A DNA stretch of 11,326 bases from Treponema sp. (lineage in GTDB: Bacteria > Spirochaetota > Spirochaetia > Treponematales > Treponemataceae). Made by a program: the position numbers and the translations under genes. The DNA lies in the NCBI GenBank assembly GCA_017614655.1, contig JAGABO010000178.1, forward strand, positions 1 through 11,326, given 5' to 3'. Shown here piece by piece: positions 1-6,418 of the stretch. Within the stretch, counting starts at the first letter, position 1. The number at the start of each line of letters is the position of its first letter. A model generated the notes under the pieces. It saw nothing but the letters and a program-made list of their open reading frames with translations. It was not told the DNA's origin and ran no database searches.

Positions 1-726
1 AAACTCCCACTGTAAATTTACGACGGCAGAAGAAAGATATTTAACGTTAACAATCATGTCGGTAAAGGTAAATTCCGCATCTGCCAGAAAACGCAGGTGG
101 CTTTGTATAAGCTGTGATGCTCCTATGGAAAAAATATTTGTGTCTATCGAAGGGTACCTGTACCTTGAATGAAACGCATGCGAAAAATAAACGGCAGTTC
201 CGCGTGTAAATTTTTTTTCTGCATAAAGTGAAGCCGTAAAGTCCCACTTGTTAAGCGGTTCATTTAAAGCATCAATATAAGTTTCTTTAATTATAAGAGC
301 AGTTTCGGTTTTTAAAAGAAAGCCGCTGTTTCCCTTCCACAGATAATCAAGTCCGATAACAAAATCATTTTCTGTGTATACATCATGAAGCTGCACGTGA
401 TAAATAAAATTTGTTCCAAGCTGTCTTGTGCCCTTTTGTTTTTCAAAGACGAACGGAAGCCATGCTGCCTTAAAAGTTAAGTCTTTTAATTCATCAGTAG
501 ACTGGAAGCCTGCAGAAGTTTTTATTATGCTTCCTTCATAATAATAAGCTGCCGAAAAAAAAGTCTGGTTTCTTTCCAGTCCGTAGCCGAAGGAATGTGA
601 GAGTGTAAAATCAACTTTGTTTACGGCAGGTTCGTCACCATAGGAAAGAGGTGCAAACTCTGCATAAAGAGGAAGTGTGGCTGTTAAAATAGACAACAGA
701 AGGCCCTGCTTTTTAAGGTTAAGCAT
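1..726 (-). CDS. Secreted, probable outer-membrane beta-barrel protein (5' part only)
   Basis: An uninterrupted reading frame runs from ATG at 726 down to the left edge (242 codons, no stop), so the C-terminus is missing. The N-terminus is a clear Sec signal peptide: MLNLKK, a hydrophobic stretch of about 12 residues (GLLLSILTATLPL), then a YA|E-type signal peptidase I site near residue 22, with no lipobox cysteine. The mature part has many short segments with alternating aromatic/hydrophobic and polar residues (e.g. FFSAAYYYEG, GTNFIYHVQLHD, DFVIGLDYLWKG, GTAVYFSHAFHS). That pattern is typical of outer-membrane beta strands. No family was recognised, so the barrel call is inferred from composition. 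The gene diverges from the HAD gene over 45 bp. Its ATG lies 6 nt after a TATAAT and has no Shine-Dalgarno, so it appears leaderless. Confidence 0.7.
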   Translation of the reverse strand, partial: MLNLKKQGLLLSILTATLPLYAEFAPLSYGDEPAVNKVDFTLSHSFGYGLERNQTFFSAAYYYEGSIIKTSAGFQSTDELKDLTFKAAWLPFVFEKQKGTRQLGTNFIYHVQLHDVYTENDFVIGLDYLWKGNSGFLLKTETALIIKETYIDALNEPLNKWDFTASLYAEKKFTRGTAVYFSHAFHSRYRYPSIDTNIFSIGASQLIQSHLRFLADAEFTFTDMIVNVKYLSSAVVNLQWEF

Positions 727-732
727 GCGGCT

Positions 733-741
733 ATTATATCA
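733..741 (-). promoter_or_regulatory. Extended -10 promoter of the barrel gene, leaderless type
   Basis: Read on the minus strand, TGATATAAT is a perfect extended -10 (TGnTATAAT). It ends 6 nt before the ATG at 726. No good -35 lies 16-18 bp upstream, which is tolerated for extended -10 promoters. A start site about 7 nt after the hexamer falls on the A of the ATG. Confidence 0.6.
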
Positions 742-759
742 TAAAAACAAAAAATATTT

Positions 760-765
760 TACAAT
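760..765 (+). promoter_or_regulatory. -10 element of the HAD gene, leaderless type
   Basis: TACAAT (5/6 to the sigma-70 -10) ends 6 nt before the ATG at 772. There is no convincing -35 and no Shine-Dalgarno between it and the ATG. It is weaker than the other promoters here and is supported mainly by the identical hexamer-to-ATG geometry. The footprint overlaps the upstream part of the divergent barrel-gene promoter. Confidence 0.45.
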
Positions 766-771
766 ACGGTT

Positions 772-1608
772 ATGAAAAAACTTCCTGATTCAAAACTTAA
801 TGTTAAGCTTATTGCCCTTGATTTAGACGACACGCTTTTAAATTCTAACCGCGAAATTTCTGATGAAAATGCAGAGGCTTTGCGCGAATGTGTTAAGCGC
901 GGAATTTATGTTGTTCTCTGTTCCGGTCGTGCAGAAGACGGAATTCTTCCTTTTGTGCGTCGTCTTGATATTGCGGGCCGCAGGGAAGGCAGTTTTCTTA
1001 TTGCAATAAACGGCTGCAGTGTTTTTGACATGCACAAAAGGCTTCGCATTTACAGTCGTGAGGTTTCTCCTGATGTGCTTCTTTATTGTGATTCTGTTGC
1101 AGAAGAGGCCGGACTAAGGAGCGAGGTTTATTCGTCCGATACAGTTTACTACCGCGAAGAAACAAAGTGGACGCGCCTGGATGTAGATCTCTGTCATCTT
1201 AAGGGAGAAGTTGTTTCTGATTATAAAAGTTTTTTAAACGGAAGTTTTCCAAAAATGCTTATTCCGGGTGAGCCGGAACTTCTTCAGAAGCTTCAGAAAA
1301 AATTAAAGGCAGAGCTTGGAAACCGTGCCGTTATTTTTACCAGCAAGCCTTACTTTCTGGAAATTCTTCCGCCCGACTGCGGTAAGGGAGAAGCAATCGG
1401 CTTTCTTGCCGGTCATCTTGGCTTTACGCTTAATGAATGTATGTGTTTCGGTGACAGCATGAATGATGAAAACATGCTCAGGAAATGCGGCCTTAGTGTC
1501 TGCATGCAGAACGGACTTGAAGAAATGAAAGAAGTTGCCCGCTTTGTTACGGAAAAAACTAATGACGAAAGCGGAGTCGGTGATTTTATAAAAAAATTTG
1601 TTTTATAA
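772..1608 (+). CDS. HAD-superfamily Cof-type hydrolase
   Basis: This is a 278-residue protein, the usual size of Cof/YbiV-type (subclass IIB) HAD phosphatases, which act in the cytoplasm on sugar phosphates, nucleotides or pyridoxal phosphate. All four HAD motifs are visible: motif I DLDDT at 17-21 (nucleophile D17, acid/base D19), motif II LCSGR with S51, motif III lysine K205 in GKGEA, and motif IV GDSMND at 227-232. The residues between motifs II and III form the C2-type cap, which sets substrate specificity; that region does not let me name a substrate. The gene starts 45 bp from the divergent barrel gene and is followed, after 83 bp, by two lipoprotein genes on the same strand. The ATG lies 6 nt after a -10-like TACAAT with no ribosome binding site. 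Confidence 0.9.
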   Translation: MKKLPDSKLNVKLIALDLDDTLLNSNREISDENAEALRECVKRGIYVVLCSGRAEDGILPFVRRLDIAGRREGSFLIAINGCSVFDMHKRLRIYSREVSPDVLLYCDSVAEEAGLRSEVYSSDTVYYREETKWTRLDVDLCHLKGEVVSDYKSFLNGSFPKMLIPGEPELLQKLQKKLKAELGNRAVIFTSKPYFLEILPPDCGKGEAIGFLAGHLGFTLNECMCFGDSMNDENMLRKCGLSVCMQNGLEEMKEVARFVTEKTNDESGVGDFIKKFVL

Positions 1609-1680
1609 ATAAGCATTTTTTTGTAATTTTTAAAAAACGTTAACGATATCTAAGGCAAAGAGTTTCTAAAAAAAACTATC

Positions 1681-1686
1681 AAGGAG
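1681..1686 (+). promoter_or_regulatory. Shine-Dalgarno of the first lipoprotein gene
   Basis: AAGGAG lies 5 nt before the ATG at 1692. It shows that this genome uses conventional ribosome binding where a leader exists. The rest of the 1609-1691 gap is AT-rich. It holds a possible -35 (TTGTAA, 1621-1626) but no good -10 at the right distance, and an isolated 8-bp palindrome CGTTAACG at 1638-1645. I cannot assign a promoter here with confidence; read-through from the HAD gene is possible. Confidence 0.75.
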
Positions 1687-1691
1687 TAAAA

Positions 1692-2705
1692 ATGAAACAG
1701 ACTTTGCTTTGGAAAAGCGTGCCTATGTTCTGCGCACTGCTTTTGTCTTCCTGTACAATTGGCCTTGGAACAGCCGTGAATGTTGTAAAAGAGGGCAGCC
1801 TTTATTACAAAATTAATTATCAGAGCGACTATGGAACGGTTCCTGAATCTTCTGTGGTTTCTAAAGGTGAACAGCTTACGGAGCGGGAACTTCCGGAACT
1901 AAAAGCCAGAGGATTGATTTTTGAAGGCTGGTACGAAGGGGCTTCACTGGTTAATCCCGGATGTGTTCTTTGTTCGGATACAACTCTTACAGCCCGCTGG
2001 AAAAATGGGGATGATGCGGTTTATTCAGTTAAGTATTTTTTTCAGAATGAAGAAGGTAACGGTTATGAGTATTTTCCCGAATTTGATTCTGAATGCAGCG
2101 GTGAAGTTTTTGAACTTACTGATTATTCACCTCAAATATTTACCGGTTTTACTTCAAGAGAAGTTGAACAGAAAACCATCCTTCCGGAAGGAAAAACCTG
2201 TCTGGAAATTTATAACGACAGAAATATCATAACGCTTACCTTAAAATTATTTGATGATGAAGTTATCGAAGTGAAGGGGCTTTATGGTTCTTGCGTAAAT
2301 ATCGATGCTCCCGAAAAAAAAGGTTATCTTTTTCTTGAGTGGAATCCGCTGCTCCCGGAAACGTTTCTCTGTGATTCAGTTTATAAGTCCCGCTGGACAA
2401 AAATTGTTCCCTGTGAATTTACCGTCGTACAAAAAGAAGACATTAACATTGAAGTTTTGGAAGCAGACTCTTCGTATTCGGGTATATATGTTTATGCTGA
2501 ATGTTCTTCCGGATTTGATACCTATTACTGGTATGTAGACGGAAACTATGAAGAAGGCAATGATACGGATGTTTTCTATAAATATTATTCAGACTTAAAT
2601 GATGGAATTCATACGATTACGGTAATTGCAGTTGACTGCGATGGAGAAACTTTTTCATGTACAAAAGATTTCGAGACAGTATACACAGGAGATATGATAA
2701 AATGA
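1692..2705 (+). CDS. Surface lipoprotein with InlB-type (Flg_new) repeats, MucBP-like segment and PKD-like end
   Basis: A 337-residue predicted lipoprotein. The signal peptide has K2 and K8, a hydrophobic core and lipobox LLSSC, with lipidated Cys21. Four modules follow. Residues about 41-103 form an InlB B-repeat/Flg_new unit with the hallmark FEGWYEG and a closing TARW. Residues about 110-178 look like a MucBP-type segment (YSVKYFFQN start, GFTSREVEQKTI, EIYNDRN end). Residues about 180-235 are a second, shorter repeat ending YKSRW. Residues about 240-333 resemble a PKD/Ig-like fold (YYWYVDG, GIHTITVIAVDCDG). Such modules are common in bacterial surface proteins and suggest a display or adhesion role; no enzyme domain is present. 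The stop overlaps the next lipoprotein gene (ATGA), so the two are probably co-translated and may work together. Confidence 0.8.
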   Translation: MKQTLLWKSVPMFCALLLSSCTIGLGTAVNVVKEGSLYYKINYQSDYGTVPESSVVSKGEQLTERELPELKARGLIFEGWYEGASLVNPGCVLCSDTTLTARWKNGDDAVYSVKYFFQNEEGNGYEYFPEFDSECSGEVFELTDYSPQIFTGFTSREVEQKTILPEGKTCLEIYNDRNIITLTLKLFDDEVIEVKGLYGSCVNIDAPEKKGYLFLEWNPLLPETFLCDSVYKSRWTKIVPCEFTVVQKEDINIEVLEADSSYSGIYVYAECSSGFDTYYWYVDGNYEEGNDTDVFYKYYSDLNDGIHTITVIAVDCDGETFSCTKDFETVYTGDMIK

Positions 2706-3409
2706 GTTTAAAAAATGTGATTATATTTTTTTCTGCTTTTTCTGTAATAACAGGATGCGCAGATATTAACGAAAAAAACGGATCAGAAGAAGCCGTTGTA
2801 AAATTCAGTGAGTGCTTTTCAAGGACTATTCTTCCTTCTGTAGAACAGGAAAATCTTAAGGAAATAAGACTTACTGTAAAAGAAAATGATGAAACGATTC
2901 TGGAAAGAAACTTTTCTGATTATAATGAATTTGTTTATTCAGAAATAAAGCTTGTGCCGGCCAGTTATACTTTTTCTGTTACGGCTGTTTCCGGCGGATG
3001 CCTTTTTACAAGCGGGAAAGTGAAAAAAGAAATTAAGAACGGATTGAATTTTCTTAACTTCAGGCTTTTCCAGAGTTCCGTTTTTTCGATTAACGGAAAT
3101 GGTGCTGTAAATATTTCTGCCGTTTTTGAAGAAGAGCCGGAAGTTCCCTGTTTTGCACGTTTTGAATTTTTATTACTCCCGCAGCTTGAATTTTCAGGGG
3201 CTTTTTCTTCTGAAGTAGTCGGAAAAGAAGCACATGTTTTTACAGAAATAGAAGCCGGAAGTTATATCCTTCGTACAACAGTTTATTCAAATTCGGGCGG
3301 GAAAATAAAAAGCGGAATAGAAGCCGTTCGTGTTGCAGACGGTCTGGTAACTTCCGGTGTAATAAACCTTGGGAAACCTCTTGCATTATTTAACGGGAAC
3401 GTAGAGTGA
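2702..3409 (+). CDS. Small lipoprotein of unknown function, Treponema style
   Basis: A 235-residue predicted lipoprotein starting at ATG 2702, which overlaps the previous stop as ATGA. AGGAGA at 2687-2692 gives a Shine-Dalgarno with 9-nt spacing. This start places a proper signal sequence at the N-terminus (MSLKNVIIFF..., lipobox VITGC, Cys19); the longer in-frame start at 2657 would bury it behind 15 charged residues. After the signal comes a linker with SRTILP (40-45), a motif I associate with Treponema surface proteins. Two beta-rich segments follow with similar cadence: about 50-122 (IRLTV ... SYTFSVTAVSGG ... LNFLNFRL) and about 150-228 (FEFLLLP ... SYILRTTVYSNSGG ... VINLGKPL). They look like two diverged copies of one beta-sandwich module. 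No enzymatic motif is visible. It was not matched to a named family. Confidence 0.75.
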   Translation: MSLKNVIIFFSAFSVITGCADINEKNGSEEAVVKFSECFSRTILPSVEQENLKEIRLTVKENDETILERNFSDYNEFVYSEIKLVPASYTFSVTAVSGGCLFTSGKVKKEIKNGLNFLNFRLFQSSVFSINGNGAVNISAVFEEEPEVPCFARFEFLLLPQLEFSGAFSSEVVGKEAHVFTEIEAGSYILRTTVYSNSGGKIKSGIEAVRVADGLVTSGVINLGKPLALFNGNVE

Positions 3410-3420
3410 GTTACGGAGTA

Positions 3421-4584
3421 TTAACTTTGTGTAAGGTTTAAAAGCGTCTGCTTTATGTTAAGCACAGAAAGAAGATTTTCGAGCCTCTCTTTTGATTCCG
3501 TAATTTTTTGTGGAGAGGCCGGCTGTTTTCTGCGAAGTGCACGTATAAGCAGATTTTTAGGTGTTCCCTGTTCATCAATAAATTCAAGAAGCTGGACATC
3601 ATAACTGTTCTGTTCAAGAATTTCTGCACGTAAGGCATCGGTTGCAAGAGCCGCAAAGCGTTCCTTTAAAATTCCGTGATGAAGAAAAACGGAAGCAGCT
3701 CCTGCATCAGCATTTTTTCTAAGCTGGGCATTTATTTCATGCTGGCAGCAGGGAACACTTAAGATTGCAGCCGTATTTTTTTTGACGGCATAAGAAAGTG
3801 CATAGTCGGTTGCAGTGTCACAGGCGTGAAGCGTTATCATTATGTCGCAGTTTTCGTTTTCAAAATCGGCAACATTTCCGCAGATAAACTTAATGTCAGT
3901 AAAACCGTTTTTTAGGGCAAAATTTTTACAGTCATCAATTACATCTTTTTTTAAATCAATTCCGGTAATGGAAACAGGAATGTGTTTTATCTTAGTAAGA
4001 TAGTGATGCACTGCAAAAGTTAAGTAGCTTTTTCCGCTTCCAAAATCAAGTATGGAAAGAGGCCGGTTTTCTTTAAAACCATTGCCGTCTGTGCATATTT
4101 GTGTTATTTCTTCTATAATATCATCAAGGAATTCAAGAAAGCGGTTAATCTGTCTGAACTTATCATGTTTTGCAGAAATGATTTTTCCTTCTTCTGTCAT
4201 TATTCCCAGGTGAACAAGAAAAGGTACAGGTTCACCTTCTTTTAGGATGTAATTTTTTTCCCTGTTTGAAAGTGCATTTTTAAGTTTAAGTTCTGCTTTT
4301 CTTTTTTTAGTAAGTGTTTTTATTTCTCCGTGCCGGTTTGCAAGAGTTGTAATTTCTTCTTCGGGCGTGATGCAGATTACGTTTTTAAATGTTGTACCGG
4401 CATTTTCCCTATAAAAAACTTCGGCTTCTGATTCTGAAAACTTTTTCTGAAAAACCTGTGTTTTTGTAAAAAATTCTGCACTGTAGGAAGCGGTACCTTT
4501 AGCATTTACTTCCGGCATTCTGAACAGGCGGACTTTTGTGTATTCACCGGCTGCCGGTTTGGAAAAAACTGCACTAAGAATCAT
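3421..4584 (-). CDS. SAM-dependent methyltransferase, Methyltransf_32 / METTL25-like
   Basis: A 387-residue protein using ATG at 4584. The Rossmann SAM-binding core lies at about 176-300: motif I LDFGSGKSYLTF (179-190), the acidic end of the second strand at D210 (TGIDLKK), then LHACDTATD (252-260) and SVPCCQHE (276-283). The last two are hallmarks of the Methyltransf_32 family that includes METTL25-like proteins. Residues 1-175 form an N-terminal extension typical of the bacterial members. The substrate is unknown; no obvious RNA- or protein-targeting domain is seen. The gene converges on the lipoprotein pair with only 11 bp between stops and diverges from parA. The in-frame ATG at 4623 was rejected because a TTGAAC-N17-TATAAT promoter lies between it and 4584, placing transcription start at about 4584. 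Confidence 0.8.
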   Translation of the reverse strand: MILSAVFSKPAAGEYTKVRLFRMPEVNAKGTASYSAEFFTKTQVFQKKFSESEAEVFYRENAGTTFKNVICITPEEEITTLANRHGEIKTLTKKRKAELKLKNALSNREKNYILKEGEPVPFLVHLGIMTEEGKIISAKHDKFRQINRFLEFLDDIIEEITQICTDGNGFKENRPLSILDFGSGKSYLTFAVHHYLTKIKHIPVSITGIDLKKDVIDDCKNFALKNGFTDIKFICGNVADFENENCDIMITLHACDTATDYALSYAVKKNTAAILSVPCCQHEINAQLRKNADAGAASVFLHHGILKERFAALATDALRAEILEQNSYDVQLLEFIDEQGTPKNLLIRALRRKQPASPQKITESKERLENLLSVLNIKQTLLNLTQS

Positions 4585-4590
4585 AATTGT

Positions 4591-4619
4591 ATTATATAGG
4601 GTCAGAAGTGGAGGTTCAA
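4591..4619 (-). promoter_or_regulatory. Sigma-70 promoter of the methyltransferase gene, leaderless type
   Basis: On the minus strand, TTGAAC (plus 4614-4619) is separated by exactly 17 bp from a perfect TATAAT (plus 4591-4596). The hexamer ends 6 nt before the ATG at 4584. No Shine-Dalgarno lies between them, so the transcript should start at or next to the initiator codon. Confidence 0.75.
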
Positions 4620-4638
4620 TCATGATTAAGGCATTTTT

Positions 4639-4671
4639 ATCCGTATGACATTAAACGGCATAAATACGGAT
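4639..4671. repeat. Inverted repeat ATCCGTAT-N17-ATACGGAT between divergent promoters
   Basis: Perfect 8-bp arms lie at 4639-4646 and 4664-4671. An overlapping, mutually exclusive 5-bp pair, ACGGC (4655-4659) and GCCGT (4678-4682), is also present. The site lies outside both predicted transcripts, upstream of both the methyltransferase -35 and the parA -35. An operator is therefore a better guess than an RNA hairpin. The binding protein is unknown. Confidence 0.45.
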
Positions 4672-4688
4672 CCTGACGCCGTAAACAC

Positions 4689-4704
4689 CACTTCACGTGA
4701 AACT
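4689..4704. promoter_or_regulatory. parS: parS-like site overlapping the parA -35
   Basis: This site matches the bacterial parS consensus TGTTTCACGTGAAACA at 12 of 16 positions, with 12 contiguous matches TTCACGTGAAAC at 4692-4703. The CACGTG core is centred at 4696/4697. Chromosomal parS sites are usually near parAB and the replication origin, and are where ParB loads as a CTP-gated clamp. Its overlap with the parA -35 implies that bound ParB would affect transcription of the operon. Confidence 0.7.
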
Positions 4705-4720
4705 TCATTTTTGATATAAT
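4692..4720 (+). promoter_or_regulatory. parA promoter, leaderless type
   Basis: TTCACG (-35, 4692-4697; 4/6) is 17 bp upstream of TATAAT (4715-4720). The hexamer is preceded by TGA, giving an extended -10. It ends 7 nt before ATG 4728. The -35 lies inside the parS-like site, and the start region lies inside the parS half-site at 4720-4735. There is no Shine-Dalgarno. Confidence 0.75.
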
Positions 4721-4735
4721 GTTTCACATGGGTAA
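4720..4735 (+). promoter_or_regulatory. parS half-site over the parA transcription and translation start
   Basis: TGTTTCAC (4720-4727) is a perfect left half of parS; the right half is degraded (11/16 overall). With the site at 4689-4704 it forms an inverted pair GTGAAAC-N17-GTTTCAC flanking the -10. The centres are 31 bp apart, about three helical turns, so both would lie on the same face of the DNA. Confidence 0.5.
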
Positions 4736-5483
4736 AGTCATAGTTTTTGTAAATCAGAAAGGCGGTGTAGGAAAAACAACATCAGCAATCAATATTGGAG
4801 CCTACATTGCGCTTGCAGGAAAAAAAGTTCTTCTTGTGGATTTTGACAGCCAGGGTAATATGTCCAGCGGCGTAGGAGTCGGAAAAGAAAAGCCGACTGT
4901 TTATGAACTCCTTGACGGAACTTCATCAGCCGACGAGGCAATCAAGCATTCATCATTAAAGAATCTGGACGTAATAAGCGCTTCGATTGCGCTTGCAGAT
5001 GCCGCAATTCAGCTTGTAGAACAGGAAAACCGCGAATATTTCTTAAGGGATGCCCTTGCCCCTGTAAAAGATAAATATGATTATATTCTTATTGACTGCC
5101 CGCCTTCACTCGGTCTGCTTACTATAAACGGTCTTGCAGCTGCCGATGATGTTCTTGTTCCCATGCAGTGTGAATATTTTGCCCTCGAGGGAGTTGGACT
5201 TTTGATGGAATCTGTAAAAACTGTTCAGCAGAAATTCAACAGTAATTTAAACATAGGCGGAATTTTCTTTACGATGTATGACAGCCGCACTCGTCTTGCT
5301 CAGGAAGTTATCATGCAGGTTAAGAGCTATTTCCGCGAAAAAGTTTTTAACACAATTATTCCGCGTAACGTACGTCTTTCTGAAGCTCCTTCACATGGAA
5401 AACCGATTTGTCTTTATGATCCGAATTGTGTAGGTGCAAAGAGTTATCAGAAACTTGCAGAAGAGGTAATTAACCGTGGGTAA
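4728..5483 (+). CDS. parA: Chromosome-partitioning ATPase ParA (Soj)
   Basis: A 251-residue ParA/Soj ATPase of the short chromosomal type, which has no N-terminal helix-turn-helix. It binds nucleoid DNA as an ATP dimer and moves ParB-parS complexes and origins apart. Visible motifs are the deviant Walker A KGGVGKTT (11-18, with the signature lysine K11), the switch I region VDFDSQGN, and Walker B YILIDCPPS. The C-terminal segment RNVRLSEAPSHGKP is strongly conserved in Soj proteins. ATG 4728 was chosen because the in-frame ATG at 4719 lies inside the -10 hexamer and would precede the transcription start; 4728 also gives the standard MGKVIVFVNQKGG N-terminus. parB overlaps the end of this gene by 8 nt in another frame, indicating translational coupling. 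Confidence 0.95.
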   Translation: MGKVIVFVNQKGGVGKTTSAINIGAYIALAGKKVLLVDFDSQGNMSSGVGVGKEKPTVYELLDGTSSADEAIKHSSLKNLDVISASIALADAAIQLVEQENREYFLRDALAPVKDKYDYILIDCPPSLGLLTINGLAAADDVLVPMQCEYFALEGVGLLMESVKTVQQKFNSNLNIGGIFFTMYDSRTRLAQEVIMQVKSYFREKVFNTIIPRNVRLSEAPSHGKPICLYDPNCVGAKSYQKLAEEVINRG

Positions 5484-6417
5484 ATTAAGTTCAAACAGAC
5501 TAGGAAGCAATGCAGACTCTGTTTTTGGAGGAAGTGTTCCTTCGGAAGAAAGAATTACACCTGTAACAACTTCTGTTGCAATTAAACCCAGACTTCCTGC
5601 CGGAGTTACTGCTGATGAAAACGGAACTCTCTGGGTAGATCCAAAACTCTTAAAGCCGAATCCGCGCCAGCCGCGTCAGTATTTTGATGAAGAGCAGCTT
5701 GCAGAACTTACGGAAAGCGTAAAAAAAGAAGGCGTGCTTTCTCCGATTATAATCGAAGATGCAGGTGACGGTACTTTTTATATCATCGCCGGTGAACGAC
5801 GAACCCGTGCCTCTCGTGCTGCAGGACTGGAAAAGGTTCCGGTTCAGTTAAGAAAATATTCCGATATCAGAAAGCTCGAAGTAGCACTTGTAGAAAATAT
5901 TCAGCGAACTGATTTAAACCCTGTTGAAGAAGCCATGGCCTACAGTAAGCTTATGGAAATCGGAAATCTTACACAGGACGAAGTTGCTTCCCGTGTCGGA
6001 AAAAAACGTTCGACTGTTGCAAACTGCGTTCGTCTTTTAAAGCTTCCGGAAGACATGCAACGTTCCCTTGCAGAAGGTTCCATTACTTCCGGACATGCGC
6101 GTGCTCTCTTAAGCGTTGTAAATCCACAGGATCAGCGCATTCTTTACGGAAAGATTATGGGACAGGGATTGAGCGTGCGTCAGGCAGAACAGCTTTCTCA
6201 GGAAATGAACGGCGGCTCTGCTGCAAAACCAGGTTCCGGCCCGAAGCCAAAAAATGATACGCGCGATCCTAACCTTATTGCAGTTGAACAGAAGATTCAG
6301 GATTTCTTTGGAACAAAAGTTACGCTCAAAGGAAGCTTCGAAAAAGGTTCAGTTGTAATAGAATATTTTTCTGCCGGAGATCTCGACAGAATTTATAATC
6401 TGGTTTCAAAAAAATAG
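5476..6417 (+). CDS. parB: Chromosome-partitioning protein ParB (Spo0J), CTPase
   Basis: A 313-residue ParB. The start is GTG at 5476, inside the parA end, with AAGAGG 9 nt upstream. Domains in order: a low-complexity N-terminal tail of about 50 residues, which in the family contacts ParA; the ParB N-terminal CTP-binding domain at about 52-150, with PNPRQPR (61-67), GERRTRAS (106-113) and ENIQRTDLNP (140-149); the helix-turn-helix at about 163-190 (LTQDEVASRVGKKRSTVANC), which reads parS; the conserved TSGHARALLSV (204-214); a flexible linker rich in G, P and K (246-262); and a C-terminal dimerisation domain to 313. All residues I would expect for CTP-dependent clamp loading are present. The likely binding site is the parS-like sequence upstream of parA. 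The HD gene begins 1 nt after its TAG stop. Confidence 0.95.
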   Translation: MGKLSSNRLGSNADSVFGGSVPSEERITPVTTSVAIKPRLPAGVTADENGTLWVDPKLLKPNPRQPRQYFDEEQLAELTESVKKEGVLSPIIIEDAGDGTFYIIAGERRTRASRAAGLEKVPVQLRKYSDIRKLEVALVENIQRTDLNPVEEAMAYSKLMEIGNLTQDEVASRVGKKRSTVANCVRLLKLPEDMQRSLAEGSITSGHARALLSVVNPQDQRILYGKIMGQGLSVRQAEQLSQEMNGGSAAKPGSGPKPKNDTRDPNLIAVEQKIQDFFGTKVTLKGSFEKGSVVIEYFSAGDLDRIYNLVSKK

Positions 6418-6418
6418 A

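Noticed and set aside
389..404. Another CACGTGA core inside the barrel gene as a parS site
   Set aside because: Only 11 of 16 consensus positions match, it lies within coding sequence, and both flanks are poor. Chance is likely.
1638..1645. Palindrome CGTTAACG before the first lipoprotein gene as an operator
   Set aside because: It is only 8 bp, with no extended symmetry and no linked promoter that I could define.
2657..2701. Upstream ATG for the second lipoprotein
   Set aside because: It puts 15 charged residues before the lipoprotein signal peptide. ATG 2702 has AGGAGA correctly spaced and an ATGA overlap.
4585..4623. Longer methyltransferase reading frame from ATG 4623
   Set aside because: The extra 13 codons span the TTGAAC-N17-TATAAT promoter, so they would not be transcribed.
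4719..4727. Upstream in-frame ATG for parA at 4719 (adds three residues)
   Set aside because: This ATG uses the last bases of the TATAAT hexamer and would lie before the transcription start. ATG 4728 gives the standard ParA N-terminus.
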